This document shows, one piece after another, positions 52,352 to 61,027 of a stretch of 64,000 bases of DNA (its first letter is position 1; each line of letters begins with the position of its first letter). The stretch lies in assembly GCA_002238505.1 (NCBI GenBank), contig MPMM01000002.1:186001-250000 (forward strand). The letters are read 5' to 3'. Under the pieces are notes generated by a model. It was not told the DNA's origin, searched no databases, and saw only the letters and a list, made by a program, of their open reading frames with translations. The position numbers were made by a program, and so were the translations under genes. This stretch comes from SAR202 cluster bacterium bin22 (GTDB lineage Bacteria > Chloroflexota > Dehalococcoidia > Lucifugimonadales > UBA3495).

Positions 52352-52747
52352 ATGGCAATTAGCCTGGAAGAGGCCAACAGCATTATAGATGGGGCCCTGG
52401 CCCACGCAGCGGAATTGAACATCAAGATCAGCGCGGCAGTAGTGGACAACGGCGGCCGACTGATCGCCATGAAACGAATGGACGGAGCCATCTGGGCCAG
52501 CGCCTACGGGTGCCAGGGCAAGGCGGTGGCTTCCGCCGCTTTCGGCCGGAACAGCGGTGAGATGCAGGAGCGGGCAACCCAGCCTACCCCGGCAGGGATT
52601 AATGCCGCTTCCGGCGGGGAAATGATTATGGGCCAGGGGGCCGTGCCCATTATTCGAAATGGCGCTATTGAGGGCGCGTGTGGAGTAGGCGGCGGCACCA
52701 GCCAGCAGGATGAAGACTGCGCCAGCGCCGGCGTGGGACAGCTTTAG
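52352..52747 (+). CDS. GlcG/HbpS-family heme-binding-like protein
   Basis: A 131-residue GlcG/HbpS-like protein with the pattern EEANSIIDGALAHAAELNIK, SAAVVDNGGRLIAMKRMDGA and GCQGKAVASAAFGRNSGEMQ. Members are often found in glycolate, propanediol or aromatic catabolic clusters and bind heme or degrade cobalamin-like ligands; the role here is unclear. The C-terminal ACGVGGGTSQQDEDCASAGV is typical. No signal peptide. Own promoter and a good terminator make it a single-gene transcript. Confidence 0.85.
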   Translation: MAISLEEANSIIDGALAHAAELNIKISAAVVDNGGRLIAMKRMDGAIWASAYGCQGKAVASAAFGRNSGEMQERATQPTPAGINAASGGEMIMGQGAVPIIRNGAIEGACGVGGGTSQQDEDCASAGVGQL

Positions 52748-52781
52748 CTCTTCCCTTCCAAGGTATGCCCTGAGATTCATT

Positions 52782-52820
52782 GAGGCCGGCAACTTGTTGC
52801 CGGCCTCATCTGTTTCCTTT
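52782..52820 (+). terminator. Intrinsic terminator
   Basis: GAGGCCGGCAA (52782-52792) pairs perfectly with TTGCCGGCCTC (52797-52807) around CTTG, then a U-rich tail ATCTGTTTCCTTTT. Confidence 0.7.
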
Positions 52821-52963
52821 TCCCCGGTATGGGCAGCCTCTCTCCAGGAAAATCGCAGCCGAAAGACTTTAGATATGAACTCCCGCGCGTGGAACTTCAG
52901 GGGCATGGATATTGATGACTCAGCAGACGGCTTTGACCAGCCCGCCAGCAGCGAAGTAAAGGT

Positions 52964-53671
52964 TCAGGGCACGAATGCCAGGACCGAGGCAGGCGACCCG
53001 CTGCCTCCCTCCAGCCGCAGTATCCCGATTACCAGCATGGTCCCCGTTGGAGGAAGCTGGTCCAGGTTGCAGAGGTTTTCCAGCACCAGGCGCTTCCGTT
53101 CCAGCACTCGCCGATTGATGGAGAAATCGGTGTCACGACCACCGTCAACCCCGTGAGTATCTATGCCAATTCCGGCCACGCCCCTCTGGGTCAGCAGCAC
53201 GCCGGTCGCTTCCGCACTGAAGCCCGGGAAATTCAGGGAACCGTCCTCCTCCAGCCCGAGATAAGCCTCTAAATCCGTCCATCGCTCTTCCCAGCCCGAC
53301 CGAAAAATGGCCAGGCATTGGGCAGGAATGGGACCGTGGTCTCGCTCCCACTCCAGGAGCACGTTTACTCCTAACCGATAGTCGGGGTTGGCGAGCGCCC
53401 GTGGCCGCGCGTCTATGACTATGGCTGGAACCACAAAGCTGGAAGGTGGGTATTCGTCGATGCTGGCGCCGCCGGGATGGAAGCTGGCCGGGGCATTGAC
53501 GTGGGTGCCGGTATGTTCGCCCAGGGAGAAGCGCCGCAGGAAGAAGCCGTCTGTGTCGGGGTGTGCCAGCGTTTCAAATTCAGGAACAGGGTCGCCGGGC
53601 CAGCAAGGCGCCGAAGGGTTCAGGGGGTGGCTCAGGTCAACTATGCGGCGGTTCAGGAAGTCAGAGTTCAT
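52964..53671 (-). CDS. Cyclase family protein (kynurenine formamidase-like)
   Basis: A 235-residue protein of the cyclase/KynB family. It begins NRRIVDLSHPLNPSAPCWPG, and the metal-binding motif GEHTGTHVNAPASFHPGG (HxGTHxDxPxHF form, here HTGTHVNAPASFH) is at about residue 51. GIGIDTHGVDGGR comes near the end. KynB hydrolyses N-formylkynurenine; other members are esterases or amidases. It is not next to other kynurenine genes, so the substrate is unknown. Confidence 0.85.
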   Translation of the reverse strand: MNSDFLNRRIVDLSHPLNPSAPCWPGDPVPEFETLAHPDTDGFFLRRFSLGEHTGTHVNAPASFHPGGASIDEYPPSSFVVPAIVIDARPRALANPDYRLGVNVLLEWERDHGPIPAQCLAIFRSGWEERWTDLEAYLGLEEDGSLNFPGFSAEATGVLLTQRGVAGIGIDTHGVDGGRDTDFSINRRVLERKRLVLENLCNLDQLPPTGTMLVIGILRLEGGSGSPASVLAFVP

Positions 53672-53719
53672 AATAACGTGGTCAAAGGGGCGTCAGGGCA
53701 TTTACAGAATGAGCGTGGA

Positions 53720-54508
53720 CTAAAGCTCGTCTTCAGACTCTCCTCCAAGGCGACCGAGAAAGACGTCGGTGAGAATGTTGGTTTCCTGGACGGACTGCGG
53801 GGTGCCACTGTGCACCAGGCGACCCTTGTCAAGGACATAGGCGCGATTGGCAATGTCCAGGACACCGTTGATGTTGTGCTCAACTACGAAGATGGTGGTC
53901 TGGAGCTTTTCGTTGATTTCGTGGACCTTCTCGAATACCTCTTTAACGATGATTGGAGCCAGTCCGAGGGTGGGTTCGTCCAACAGCAAGGCTTCGGGGT
54001 TGGCCATTAGCCCTCGGCCCAGGGCCAGCATCTGTTGCTGCCCGCCGGACATCTGGCTGGCCATATCCCGCCGCTTATCGTAGAGAACGGGAAAAAGTTC
54101 CAGCACTGAATCCAGCCGCCGCTGCTGTTCCGCCCGGTCATTCAGGTAGAGGCAGCCGAGTTCCAGGTTTTCCGAAACAGACAAATGGGTGAACACGCGC
54201 CGTCCCTGGGGCACGAAAGAAATTCCCTGCTTTACAATCTCGTGGGTAGCGGCCATAAGGGGCGCCCCGCGCCAGAAGACCTGGCCGCCGGTTACGGGAG
54301 CCAGTCCCATGATGGCTTTCAATACGGTTGACTTCCCGGCCCCGTTGGGTCCCATAACTGCCGCCAGTTCTCCCGTGGTCACTCCCAGGCTGACGTTCTG
54401 CAAGGCTGCTACAGCCCCGAAGTGGACCGACACATCCCTTAACTCGAGGGTCATGCCCTCGCTGGCTGTGTGCGGCCTGATTTCGGTTGTGGAAGAATGC
54501 TGTTCCAT
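53720..54508 (-). CDS. livF: Branched-chain-type ABC transporter ATP-binding protein (LivF)
   Basis: A 262-residue ATPase. Walker A GPNGAGKST, Q-loop, signature SGGQQQMLALGRGL, and Walker B EALLLDEPTLGLAP are present. It follows livG at 41 nt, and the set livH-livM-livG-livF runs on the minus strand. The first residues (MEQHSSTTEIRPHTASEG) are a short N-terminal extension; a start at ATG 54454 (MTLELRDVSV) is an alternative. Supplies energy for import of branched-chain amino acids, amides or short organic acids. Confidence 0.92.
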   Translation of the reverse strand: MEQHSSTTEIRPHTASEGMTLELRDVSVHFGAVAALQNVSLGVTTGELAAVMGPNGAGKSTVLKAIMGLAPVTGGQVFWRGAPLMAATHEIVKQGISFVPQGRRVFTHLSVSENLELGCLYLNDRAEQQRRLDSVLELFPVLYDKRRDMASQMSGGQQQMLALGRGLMANPEALLLDEPTLGLAPIIVKEVFEKVHEINEKLQTTIFVVEHNINGVLDIANRAYVLDKGRLVHSGTPQSVQETNILTDVFLGRLGGESEDEL

Positions 54509-54548
54509 GTTGCAGTCACTTCAGGGACTACGCACTCGCAGTCGATCC

Positions 54549-55307
54549 TCAGGTTCCCAAATAAGCTGAAATTACTTCCGGCTGGTTCAGGACATCTTCA
54601 ACTTCGCCAGCAAGGAGCAGTTTGCCTCCGTCCAGAACAATCAGATGGTCGGCCATTTCCCGCACGATTTCCATGTTGTGGGAAACGAAAATTATGGTGC
54701 GTCCCTGCTCCCGCATACCCTTGAGAAGCACCTTAACCCGTTCCAGCATCTGGGGGAACAAGCCGGCAAAAGGTTCGTCCAGGAGGTAAATGTTCACGTT
54801 CAGGGCCATCGCCCGTCCGATCTCCAGAAGCTTGCGCTGCCCGTAAGACAGGTCCATGGCCAGTGCGTCCCGCTTTTCCCACATGCCCACTTGCTCCAGG
54901 ATTTCCTGCGCCCTTGCCCGATACTGGCGGTTAGTTCGCTCAAATACCGCAGCCCAGAACTTGCGAGTGGTCAGCACTACCAAAATGTTGTCCAGAACGC
55001 TGATCTGGTCAAACAGGCGAACCTCCTGGAAGGTTCGGGTAATGCTGTGATCGGGCGTCTCATAAGCGTGGATAGTCCGAAGCCGCTTCCCATCTATGAC
55101 GACGATCCCTTCGTCCAGGGGAAGAGTACCGCTGAGCAGGTTTATCAGGGTGGATTTTCCGGAACCGTTGGGCCCGACGATACTGGTCACGCCCCGCCGG
55201 GGAATGGAAATACTAAGGCCGTCAACGGCCGAGACTCCCCCAAAATGCTTGGAGATGTCAAGGGTTTCCAGGATGTAGTTGTCCCTTTGGCCGGGAGATT
55301 CACTCAT
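54549..55307 (-). CDS. livG: Branched-chain-type ABC transporter ATP-binding protein (LivG)
   Basis: A 252-residue ATPase with Walker A GPNGSGKST, signature SYGQRKLLEIGRAM and Walker B NIYLLDEPFAGLFP. It overlaps the end of livM by 4 nt (ATGA), so translation is coupled. The frame extends upstream to 55478, but ATG 55307 is the natural start. It forms the second ATPase with LivF. Confidence 0.93.
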   Translation of the reverse strand: MSESPGQRDNYILETLDISKHFGGVSAVDGLSISIPRRGVTSIVGPNGSGKSTLINLLSGTLPLDEGIVVIDGKRLRTIHAYETPDHSITRTFQEVRLFDQISVLDNILVVLTTRKFWAAVFERTNRQYRARAQEILEQVGMWEKRDALAMDLSYGQRKLLEIGRAMALNVNIYLLDEPFAGLFPQMLERVKVLLKGMREQGRTIIFVSHNMEIVREMADHLIVLDGGKLLLAGEVEDVLNQPEVISAYLGT

Positions 55308-56359
55308 AGCTTGAACCTTCCAACTAGGCCTTGCGGCCTGAACATCATCAATACTACCAGCAGTACCCCCAGGACCACCTGGCGTGCCTGGCCCACGTAT
55401 TCCTGGGGCAGGAAGGGCAGAAAGCGCATGCCCTCCTCCAGCAGCACGAAGGCGAGAGCCCCCAGCAGGGACCCCCATATGGTGGCCAGTCCGCCGAGAA
55501 TCACAATTGAAACCAGCAGAATAGACTCAAGCAGGATAAATGAATTAGGGTCAATGAACGTAGTCCAACTGGAGAACATGCCGCCGGCCAGTCCCGTCAT
55601 CATGGCCGATATCACCCAGACAGCAAGCTTGTAATGGGTAGCGCGGTACCCAAAGACCTCTGCCACCTGTTCGTCCTCGCGAATGGCTTTCAGCACCCTG
55701 CCGAAGGAAGACGAAACGATAAACCAGGATATTCCCACGACAATGGCCAGCAGGACCAGGGAGACCAGCATCAGTTCCAGTTCAGTGTCGAACACCCAGT
55801 TGCCAATCTGGGGACGGGCAACGTCGTGAATGCCAAAAGCCCCGCGAGTCAGTGCCCTGAAGTTGAGAAATACGTTGAAGGATATTATTGCAAAGCCAAA
55901 GGAGACGAGAACGTATATGTCGTCGCGGAACCGGTTGAAGGCTATGCCCACCAGCAGAGCAACCAGGCCGGCGACCAGAACAGCCACGGGCAGAGCGGCG
56001 AAGAAGGGCCAGCCGAAGGTTGGAATCTCCCCGGTGCGCAGGTTCTCGTAGGCAGTGGTGGAAGTCAGAATGGCCACGGTATATGCCCCCAATCCAAAGA
56101 ACCCAATGTGGCCGACGGAAAGCAGCCCCGTATATCCCACCACCAGGTTAAGGCTTATCGAGAGCATGGCCCAAATGCCAAATACGGTGCCCAGAGTTAC
56201 CGCGAATGTTGCGCCCTTCAACACCATGAACACCAGGGCGCAGAGGATGATAAGCAAGTTGGCCCACAGTTCAATGTTGCCCCGAGACAGAGTCAAAGCT
56301 TCACGGGGGTTCCGCAAAACCGTTGTGATTCGCTGCCAGCCTGGTGGTCTCATCATCAC
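55304..56359 (-). CDS. livM: Branched-chain-type ABC transporter permease (LivM)
   Basis: A 351-residue polytopic membrane protein with about ten hydrophobic segments, including IELWANLLIILCALVFMVLK and GTVFGIWAMLSISLNLVVGY. The conserved GYTGLLSVGHIGFFGLGAYT and AIREDEQVAEVFGYRATHYK segments are diagnostic of LivM. It forms the transmembrane pore with LivH. Four-nt spacing and overlap patterns show operon membership. Confidence 0.93.
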   Translation of the reverse strand: MMMRPPGWQRITTVLRNPREALTLSRGNIELWANLLIILCALVFMVLKGATFAVTLGTVFGIWAMLSISLNLVVGYTGLLSVGHIGFFGLGAYTVAILTSTTAYENLRTGEIPTFGWPFFAALPVAVLVAGLVALLVGIAFNRFRDDIYVLVSFGFAIISFNVFLNFRALTRGAFGIHDVARPQIGNWVFDTELELMLVSLVLLAIVVGISWFIVSSSFGRVLKAIREDEQVAEVFGYRATHYKLAVWVISAMMTGLAGGMFSSWTTFIDPNSFILLESILLVSIVILGGLATIWGSLLGALAFVLLEEGMRFLPFLPQEYVGQARQVVLGVLLVVLMMFRPQGLVGRFKL

Positions 56360-56363
56360 AGTT

Positions 56364-57713
56364 CTACTTCCTCGGCAGGAGGCCCCGGGGCCAGAAAGAA
56401 AGGAAAAGGATTAACAGCCCGAATGCCACCACGTCCTTCCACTCACCAGCCAGGTCCCAGATTGCGAACTGTTCGATCAGACCCAGCATGAAACCGCCCA
56501 GTATGGCGCCGTACAGGTTGCCAATTCCCCCTACGACGGACGCTATCCAGCCCTTCAGCATGAGCAGCAAACCCATGCGGGGTTGAATGGCGGTGTCATG
56601 GCCGCTGAGTATTCCCGCCATTGCCGCGAAGGCGGCGCCAACGAAGAAGACGATGGCGATAATGACAGTAGTATTGATGCCTACCACCCTGGCTACTTCT
56701 TCGTCGTCGCCGATGGCGCGTACGGCCCTGCCAAAAGAGGTCCACTTCAGGACTGACAAGAGCGCTAGGAATCCGACAATAGCCACTCCAATGGCGAAGA
56801 AATTGAAGCCCTTGATATTTGCTCCGCCAATGGTCCACGGGACACTGCCGAAGGGGTCGGGCAGGGGCCGAGGCGCGCTTTGGAAAACAATGGAAATGCA
56901 GGCAGTAAGAGCCAGAAGAATGCCCAGGGAGGCCACCAACATAATCAGTGGAGACCGGGACCGCTGGCGCATTCTAACGTACAAGCCCCGATAAAGAGCC
57001 AGACCTACCGTGCCGGCTATAAGACAGGAAACCGCCCAGGAGAGATAAAGCTTACTGCCCGGAGAGTTCACCAGGAAGATCCCAATGTAGATAGCCAGGG
57101 CCGCACCGATCAAGACTGCAATGGCCTGGAAAGCCAGGTGACCTCTTCCCCCATTCAGCCTTTCGAACAGTAACCTGAGGCCCCAGATTGCTGCGACCCC
57201 GACAATTAAAGCTGCGACCGGGCCGAAAGTAACGTGGAGGTGGCTGGGAAAGGTCAAGACGAGCCCGGTGTAAGCCCCGAGTGCTATGGCCAGCAGCCCG
57301 CCGACTATTCTGAGCGTCGTGGGATCTACTCGCTCTCGGAGCCTGCTGTAAAGGATCGCGTGAAGCACCCAGGCAGCCACTCCGGCAACTACGAGGGCCA
57401 GAATAATGTTAACGACAGGAGTGTTGACCTGGTATTGACCGCCCAGCCATTCCTGCGACCTCAGGTAGAACACGCCGTAGGCTCCCAGGGCTGCTGCGGC
57501 GCCGTAATAGAGGTCGAAGAACCAGACGGTGCTGTAAACCAGGGTGAAACCGATGGCCATCAGGGCGTAAACCGCCCCTACCGAGAGCCCGTTGAAACCG
57601 AACTGCATAGCCTGTTCGGGCGAAGAAATAGACCGCCAGCCAATGTATATGAGCACAATGGCTACAAGGAGAAAGGCTATCAGTCTTTCCTTGCGGGAAA
57701 AGTAGTTCAGCAA
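56364..57713 (-). CDS. livH: Branched-chain-type ABC transporter permease (LivH), enlarged
   Basis: A 449-residue permease. LivH proteins are usually near 290 residues. Standard parts are LSVGAVYALMAIGFTLVYST at the start and SFGRAVRAIGDDEEVARVVG plus GNLYGAILGGFMLGLIEQFA at the end. Between residues of about 110 and 270 there are four extra hydrophobic segments (for example IILALVVAGVAAWVLHAILY and FGPVAALIVGVAAIWGLRLL), which lengthen the membrane domain. Such long LivH are seen in some Chloroflexota, from memory. It is the first gene of livHMGF, with livK 322 nt upstream. Confidence 0.9.
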   Translation of the reverse strand: MLNYFSRKERLIAFLLVAIVLIYIGWRSISSPEQAMQFGFNGLSVGAVYALMAIGFTLVYSTVWFFDLYYGAAAALGAYGVFYLRSQEWLGGQYQVNTPVVNIILALVVAGVAAWVLHAILYSRLRERVDPTTLRIVGGLLAIALGAYTGLVLTFPSHLHVTFGPVAALIVGVAAIWGLRLLFERLNGGRGHLAFQAIAVLIGAALAIYIGIFLVNSPGSKLYLSWAVSCLIAGTVGLALYRGLYVRMRQRSRSPLIMLVASLGILLALTACISIVFQSAPRPLPDPFGSVPWTIGGANIKGFNFFAIGVAIVGFLALLSVLKWTSFGRAVRAIGDDEEVARVVGINTTVIIAIVFFVGAAFAAMAGILSGHDTAIQPRMGLLLMLKGWIASVVGGIGNLYGAILGGFMLGLIEQFAIWDLAGEWKDVVAFGLLILFLSFWPRGLLPRK

Positions 57714-57974
57714 AGGGTTTCTCGCCAGTTCTGATACGTTTATTCCAGTTTAACCTGTTTCAGCATCAGTTTCTCGCCTGCGCCAGCCGGGAGCGCCTGT
57801 CATTCGGGAATGCTGTCCGGTTGTCCAAATTGCGCCGATCTTAGATCCAGACGGGGAGTTACCATTTAAAGGGCGAATAGCAATGTGGTAGCGCTTCGAA
57901 GGTGAAGATCAAGGATCAGGTATGACTACTCGATCAATCGTCCAGGCAAAATCTGACTGGCCGATTTAAAACTT
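57714..57974. other. Intergenic region upstream of livH
   Basis: About 260 bases between livH and the livK terminator. No clear sigma70-type promoter for livH was found; expression may come from partial read-through of the livK terminator. No gene recognised. Confidence 0.4.
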
Positions 57975-58007
57975 GGGGATTGGCCCAAACTTGCGTGGCC
58001 AATCCCC
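57975..58007 (-). terminator. Terminator/attenuator between livK and livHMGF
   Basis: GGGGATTGGCC (57975-57985) pairs perfectly with GGCCAATCCCC (57997-58007). On the minus strand the hairpin follows livK and is trailed by AAGTTTT; the plus-strand side has a T-run. It allows high expression of the binding protein and lower expression of the membrane components. Confidence 0.75.
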
Positions 58008-58035
58008 TTTTTTATTTGGCTTGCAACTGTCCCGG

Positions 58036-59217
58036 TTATGGCGTTGGGGCGGCACCGAGGACTTTGTAGCCATTGTTTTCCTCGGTCCTTTCGTTGAGGG
58101 GCAGAACTTCTACCACTGCGTTCGAAAGCCCCACCACCTCGCCGTTGCTGTCGAAGGTGTAGCCGTCCCCGATGGTGCCGCTCCAAGACAGGCCGTAGAG
58201 GCAATCCCTGAAGCCATCGGCGTCCTGATCGTCGCCGGTCTGCTCCAGACAGTGGGCCGCAATGTGGACCGTGTCATAAGCCGACCCGATAAACCAGGGG
58301 AGAGTCACGTAACCGTATCGGGTCCGGAAGTTGTCAAGGAATTCTTTTCCCTTCTGGGTTTCCAGGTCAGGGCTGGGGATGATGGCCTTGACGCCGGTAG
58401 CGCTATCCCCGGCAATTTCCAGGGCAGTGGTGCCGGTGGGGACTACTTCAGTGTAAAAGGGGCCCGTGTACCCCAGTTCCCGAGACTGCTTGATGATGGT
58501 GCCGCCGGTGAACTCGGACTGGGCTGCCAGCAGGATTGCGTCCGGATTGGCGCCCAGGAGCTTGGTCAACTGGGTCCTGAAATCGGTAACGTCGGAGGCG
58601 TACTTTTCACTGGCGACAACTGAGCCCCCCAGTTTTTCAAACTGTTCCACTGAGGTTTTCTGGACGCCCTCGGCGTAATCGGTACTTTCGTTGATGGTGG
58701 CGAGAGTACGGACTCCGTCAACCCACATGGTATTGCCGGCATCTACTCCCAGTTTTGCGTCGTTGATGGCGGTGCGGAAGATGTAGTCACCTGCACCTTC
58801 AATGTCAGGGCTGGTTGCTGATGCGGAGAAAAGAACAACGCCGTCTTCTTCCGCAAGAGGAGCTGCCCCGAGCATGGCCCCACTGCAGGAGGTTCCCAGA
58901 ATGATCTTGACACCGTCCACGTCGGTCAGCTTGTTGTAGGCGGTGATGGCGTCCTGGGCTCCACACTTGGAGTCTTCAACGACCAGTTCCATGGGCGTAC
59001 CGTTGATGCCGCCGGCATCATTGATTTCCGCTACAGCCATTTCCTTGGACTGGTTAATTACCGTACCGTAAGTTTCCCCGGGGCCGGTGAGAGACTCCAT
59101 TACCCCAATTCTGAACGTGTCGTCATCAGATTGGCCCAGGCCGCAGGCGACGCTGACCAGACCCAACAAAGCCAGCAGGCTTGCAGTAGCCGCTATTCGA
59201 TACACTAGCTTGTTCAT
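58036..59217 (-). CDS. livK: Branched-chain-type ABC transporter substrate-binding lipoprotein (LivK)
   Basis: A 393-residue type 1 periplasmic binding protein (Peripla_BP_6). It has the signal MNKLVYRIAATASLLALLGL with a lipobox SVAC, so it is lipid-anchored. Mature blocks: IGVMESLTGPGETYGTVINQ, IILGTSCSGAMLGAAPLAEE and SATSPDIEGAGDYIFRT. Ligands of the group are amino acids, amides or small aromatics. The frame extends to 59289; ATG 59217 has GGAGGGG just upstream. It has its own promoter and terminator. Confidence 0.93.
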   Translation of the reverse strand: MNKLVYRIAATASLLALLGLVSVACGLGQSDDDTFRIGVMESLTGPGETYGTVINQSKEMAVAEINDAGGINGTPMELVVEDSKCGAQDAITAYNKLTDVDGVKIILGTSCSGAMLGAAPLAEEDGVVLFSASATSPDIEGAGDYIFRTAINDAKLGVDAGNTMWVDGVRTLATINESTDYAEGVQKTSVEQFEKLGGSVVASEKYASDVTDFRTQLTKLLGANPDAILLAAQSEFTGGTIIKQSRELGYTGPFYTEVVPTGTTALEIAGDSATGVKAIIPSPDLETQKGKEFLDNFRTRYGYVTLPWFIGSAYDTVHIAAHCLEQTGDDQDADGFRDCLYGLSWSGTIGDGYTFDSNGEVVGLSNAVVEVLPLNERTEENNGYKVLGAAPTP

Positions 59218-59260
59218 CCCATCCCCTCCTTGGTTTTCTGTGATACCTAGCATCTTTTTT

Positions 59261-59289
59261 ATCATACCTTGCGATGCAGTGGCAAGCAA
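59261..59289 (-). promoter_or_regulatory. Sigma70-type promoter for livK
   Basis: On the minus strand TTGCTT (59289-59284), a 17-nt spacer and TATGAT (59266-59261). Predicted start near 59254, about 37 nt upstream of ATG 59217. Confidence 0.65.
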
Positions 59290-59627
59290 AGGCCATTTAC
59301 ATCGTTAAACTAGGTAAAATGGCTGGAAGAAATGCCCGAGATGTGGGATGAAATACCGGAACTGGCGTTGGTAGCATGAACCGTTAACTGGCGCGCCGGG
59401 GTACCGAATCCCAATGCTAGATTATAGGTTATCAATATGACCAGCCGCCGAGATATCAGGCCCAGTGTACCCAGAATCTCCGCCCCTCGATGGGCGGATT
59501 TTTTGTGCCTTACTCCTGGCCTGCAAGCTTTCTGCAAGCGAAGTTCGCATCGGGAACGCGGCCCCCCTCTTTTGCCACCTCATTCTCTCAGACTTCGATT
59601 ATTGGTTTTACGGAGGGAGGCACACGC
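59290..59627. other. Intergenic region at the edge of the accessory segment
   Basis: About 340 bases. The only clear structure is the terminator-like hairpin at 59479-59504. TAGATTATAG near 59416 is a possible -10 region for a short transcript ending there. No coding sequence was supported before 59628. Confidence 0.4.
59479..59504 (+). terminator. Terminator hairpin with no annotated gene upstream
   Basis: TCCGCCC (59479-59485) pairs with GGGCGGA (59492-59498), followed by six T residues. It faces the plus strand, yet the gene just upstream (livK) is on the minus strand. Confidence 0.7.
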
Positions 59628-59792
59628 ATGATTGAGATGACCTACGCGCAGTTCTACTACCTCATCCTTGCTACAGTAGCAGCAACAGGAGCCGTGTTCG
59701 GCCTGATCATATTGGCAGGAGACCTGCTTGGTGAAGGAATAAGAAGCTGGTTACGAAGCAAGCGACAGCCAATGCCAGAAGAAGCCGCCTAA
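59628..59792 (+). CDS. Small single-pass membrane protein
   Basis: A predicted 54-residue protein: a short N-terminus, one hydrophobic helix (FYYLILATVAATGAVFGLII) and a basic C-terminus (SWLRSKRQPMPEE). GGAGGG lies upstream of ATG 59628. It overlaps an opposite-strand frame (59707-60033) over 86 nt, and only one may be real. The strong ribosome-binding site favours this one. Confidence 0.5.
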   Translation: MIEMTYAQFYYLILATVAATGAVFGLIILAGDLLGEGIRSWLRSKRQPMPEEAA

Positions 59793-60033
59793 GACCTGTA
59801 TTATCCTTTTCGTAGTCGGCTGGCCTTGGCGCGCGCGGCTCAGCGGTTCCTGCTTGCTGGGCAGTAACGTTGCTCCGGTTCTGGTTCTGGTTTGTGCCCT
59901 TCGCGGTTAATGCCCACCTCACTAAGAATGCTATGCCGGCCACGAAGAACGCTATTCCCAGTGTGCCCCAGAGAGTAATCATGTACTTTCTCCACCTTTC
60001 TTCACCGCGACCGTGCCTGGGATTGGACGACAT
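59707..60033 (-). CDS. Possible two-segment membrane protein overlapping the opposite strand
   Basis: A 108-residue frame with two hydrophobic segments (ITLWGTLGIAFFVAGIAFLV and RRLLLALAVACFVTSFLFLH) and a hydrophilic loop (TNQNQNRSNVTAQQAG) between. It overlaps the 59628 frame on the other strand. Coding cannot be settled from sequence alone; its length and consistent two-helix plan are in favour. Confidence 0.45.
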   Translation of the reverse strand: MSSNPRHGRGEERWRKYMITLWGTLGIAFFVAGIAFLVRWALTAKGTNQNQNRSNVTAQQAGTAEPRAPRPADYEKDNTGLRRLLLALAVACFVTSFLFLHQAGLLPI

Positions 60034-60059
60034 TTTAGACGCCGCCCAACTTGGATCAT

Positions 60060-60506
60060 TCAGCCAAGCAAATTAATCACCACAGACCCCACACTTACGA
60101 CCAAAGCTGAGATTGCCACAGCTAGAGGGAACCAATTCTGGCTTATCCAGTTCCTCGCGGGATGCTCAAGTTCGTCCAAGAGTTCGTAACCCTCTGACGT
60201 TATCACCAGATAGTATATACGGGCCCACTCCAAGATTGCGTCTTTTTCAGGAATTTGTCTCTCGCTAACAGTTTCGGACTCGTCCAAAATTTCGATATGT
60301 TGACCGGTCATACGGCCCAGGCTGCTGTAGGCCCACTGGAGGCTGATGTCCACGTCCTTCACTATTTTCAAGAATTCATCCATGAACGGGTCAAAGAACA
60401 TGTAAGCAGAGTGGGAGTAGCTGAGATCACCAGCAATGTATAGGTCTCCCTCAAAGTCCTCGATTGCCCTCAATATTTGCCGACGAAAGCGGTCTTGCTT
60501 GTTCAT
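60060..60506 (-). CDS. Hypothetical protein with C-terminal membrane helix
   Basis: A 148-residue protein. It is mainly hydrophilic with a DELEHPARNWISQNWFPLAV segment followed by a terminal hydrophobic helix (AISALVVSVGSVVINLLG), typical of a tail-anchored or single-pass membrane protein. ATG 60506 follows AGAAGGTGG. No family was recognised. It belongs to a set of small, probably accessory, genes. Confidence 0.6.
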   Translation of the reverse strand: MNKQDRFRRQILRAIEDFEGDLYIAGDLSYSHSAYMFFDPFMDEFLKIVKDVDISLQWAYSSLGRMTGQHIEILDESETVSERQIPEKDAILEWARIYYLVITSEGYELLDELEHPARNWISQNWFPLAVAISALVVSVGSVVINLLG

Positions 60507-60739
60507 TTTCCACCTTCTTTTGGTCTAACGTGCCTCTTGGTCCCGAGCTACTATGTAAAGGCACTCTGGCGGACTATTCGTTATAAGAGCTGGCCTTAGC
60601 GTGTGTTAAGGAAATGACAGCCAACGAAAGGCGGGTGGTTTTGGAGGCTGTGGAACGAACTAAAGCAAGGCCCAGCTTAGTAACTGGGCTGTTGTTGTTT
60701 GTCCGGTGCTCGGGTGCCCCCCACTTAGCTTGTGATTTG

Positions 60740-60955
60740 TCACAAGTTAAGCAATGTGGCCACAAACTGTGTTCTGGCGTAGAAGGCCCGGGACGTGCTG
60801 CCGTGGCCACTGCCTTTTGTGCGGGGCTGGATAAGCGTTCCCATGTACCCCGTCAAATGGCCGAAACCCTGTTCTCTGATAACATTGCGAACCAGGTCGT
60901 AGTCGGCCTTGACTGTTGCGTAGGTGTCCGCGTCATCCAACACGAACGACGTCAC
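60740..60955 (-). CDS. Short hypothetical protein, possibly degenerate
   Basis: A predicted 71-residue protein from GTG 60955 (VTSFVLDDADTYATVKADYD, ending RTQFVATLLNL). An alternative TTG start lies at 60967. It has a protein-like composition and lies in the same direction as the 61028-61258 gene, but no ribosome-binding site is clear. A hairpin CTTGTGA-TTTG-TCACAAG (60729-60746) overlaps its end. Confidence 0.35.
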   Translation of the reverse strand: MTSFVLDDADTYATVKADYDLVRNVIREQGFGHLTGYMGTLIQPRTKGSGHGSTSRAFYARTQFVATLLNL

Positions 60956-61027
60956 GCCATGTAACAACGAATGAATTCATCCTTGATGTCGTTCTCCCAC
61001 TTGCAAGGGCAGTAACAGGAGGCTCCG

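Noticed and set aside
60614-60964. Plus-strand 116-residue frame
   Set aside because: It overlaps a hairpin, and its composition is not protein-like beyond the first 20 residues; the minus-strand frames look better.
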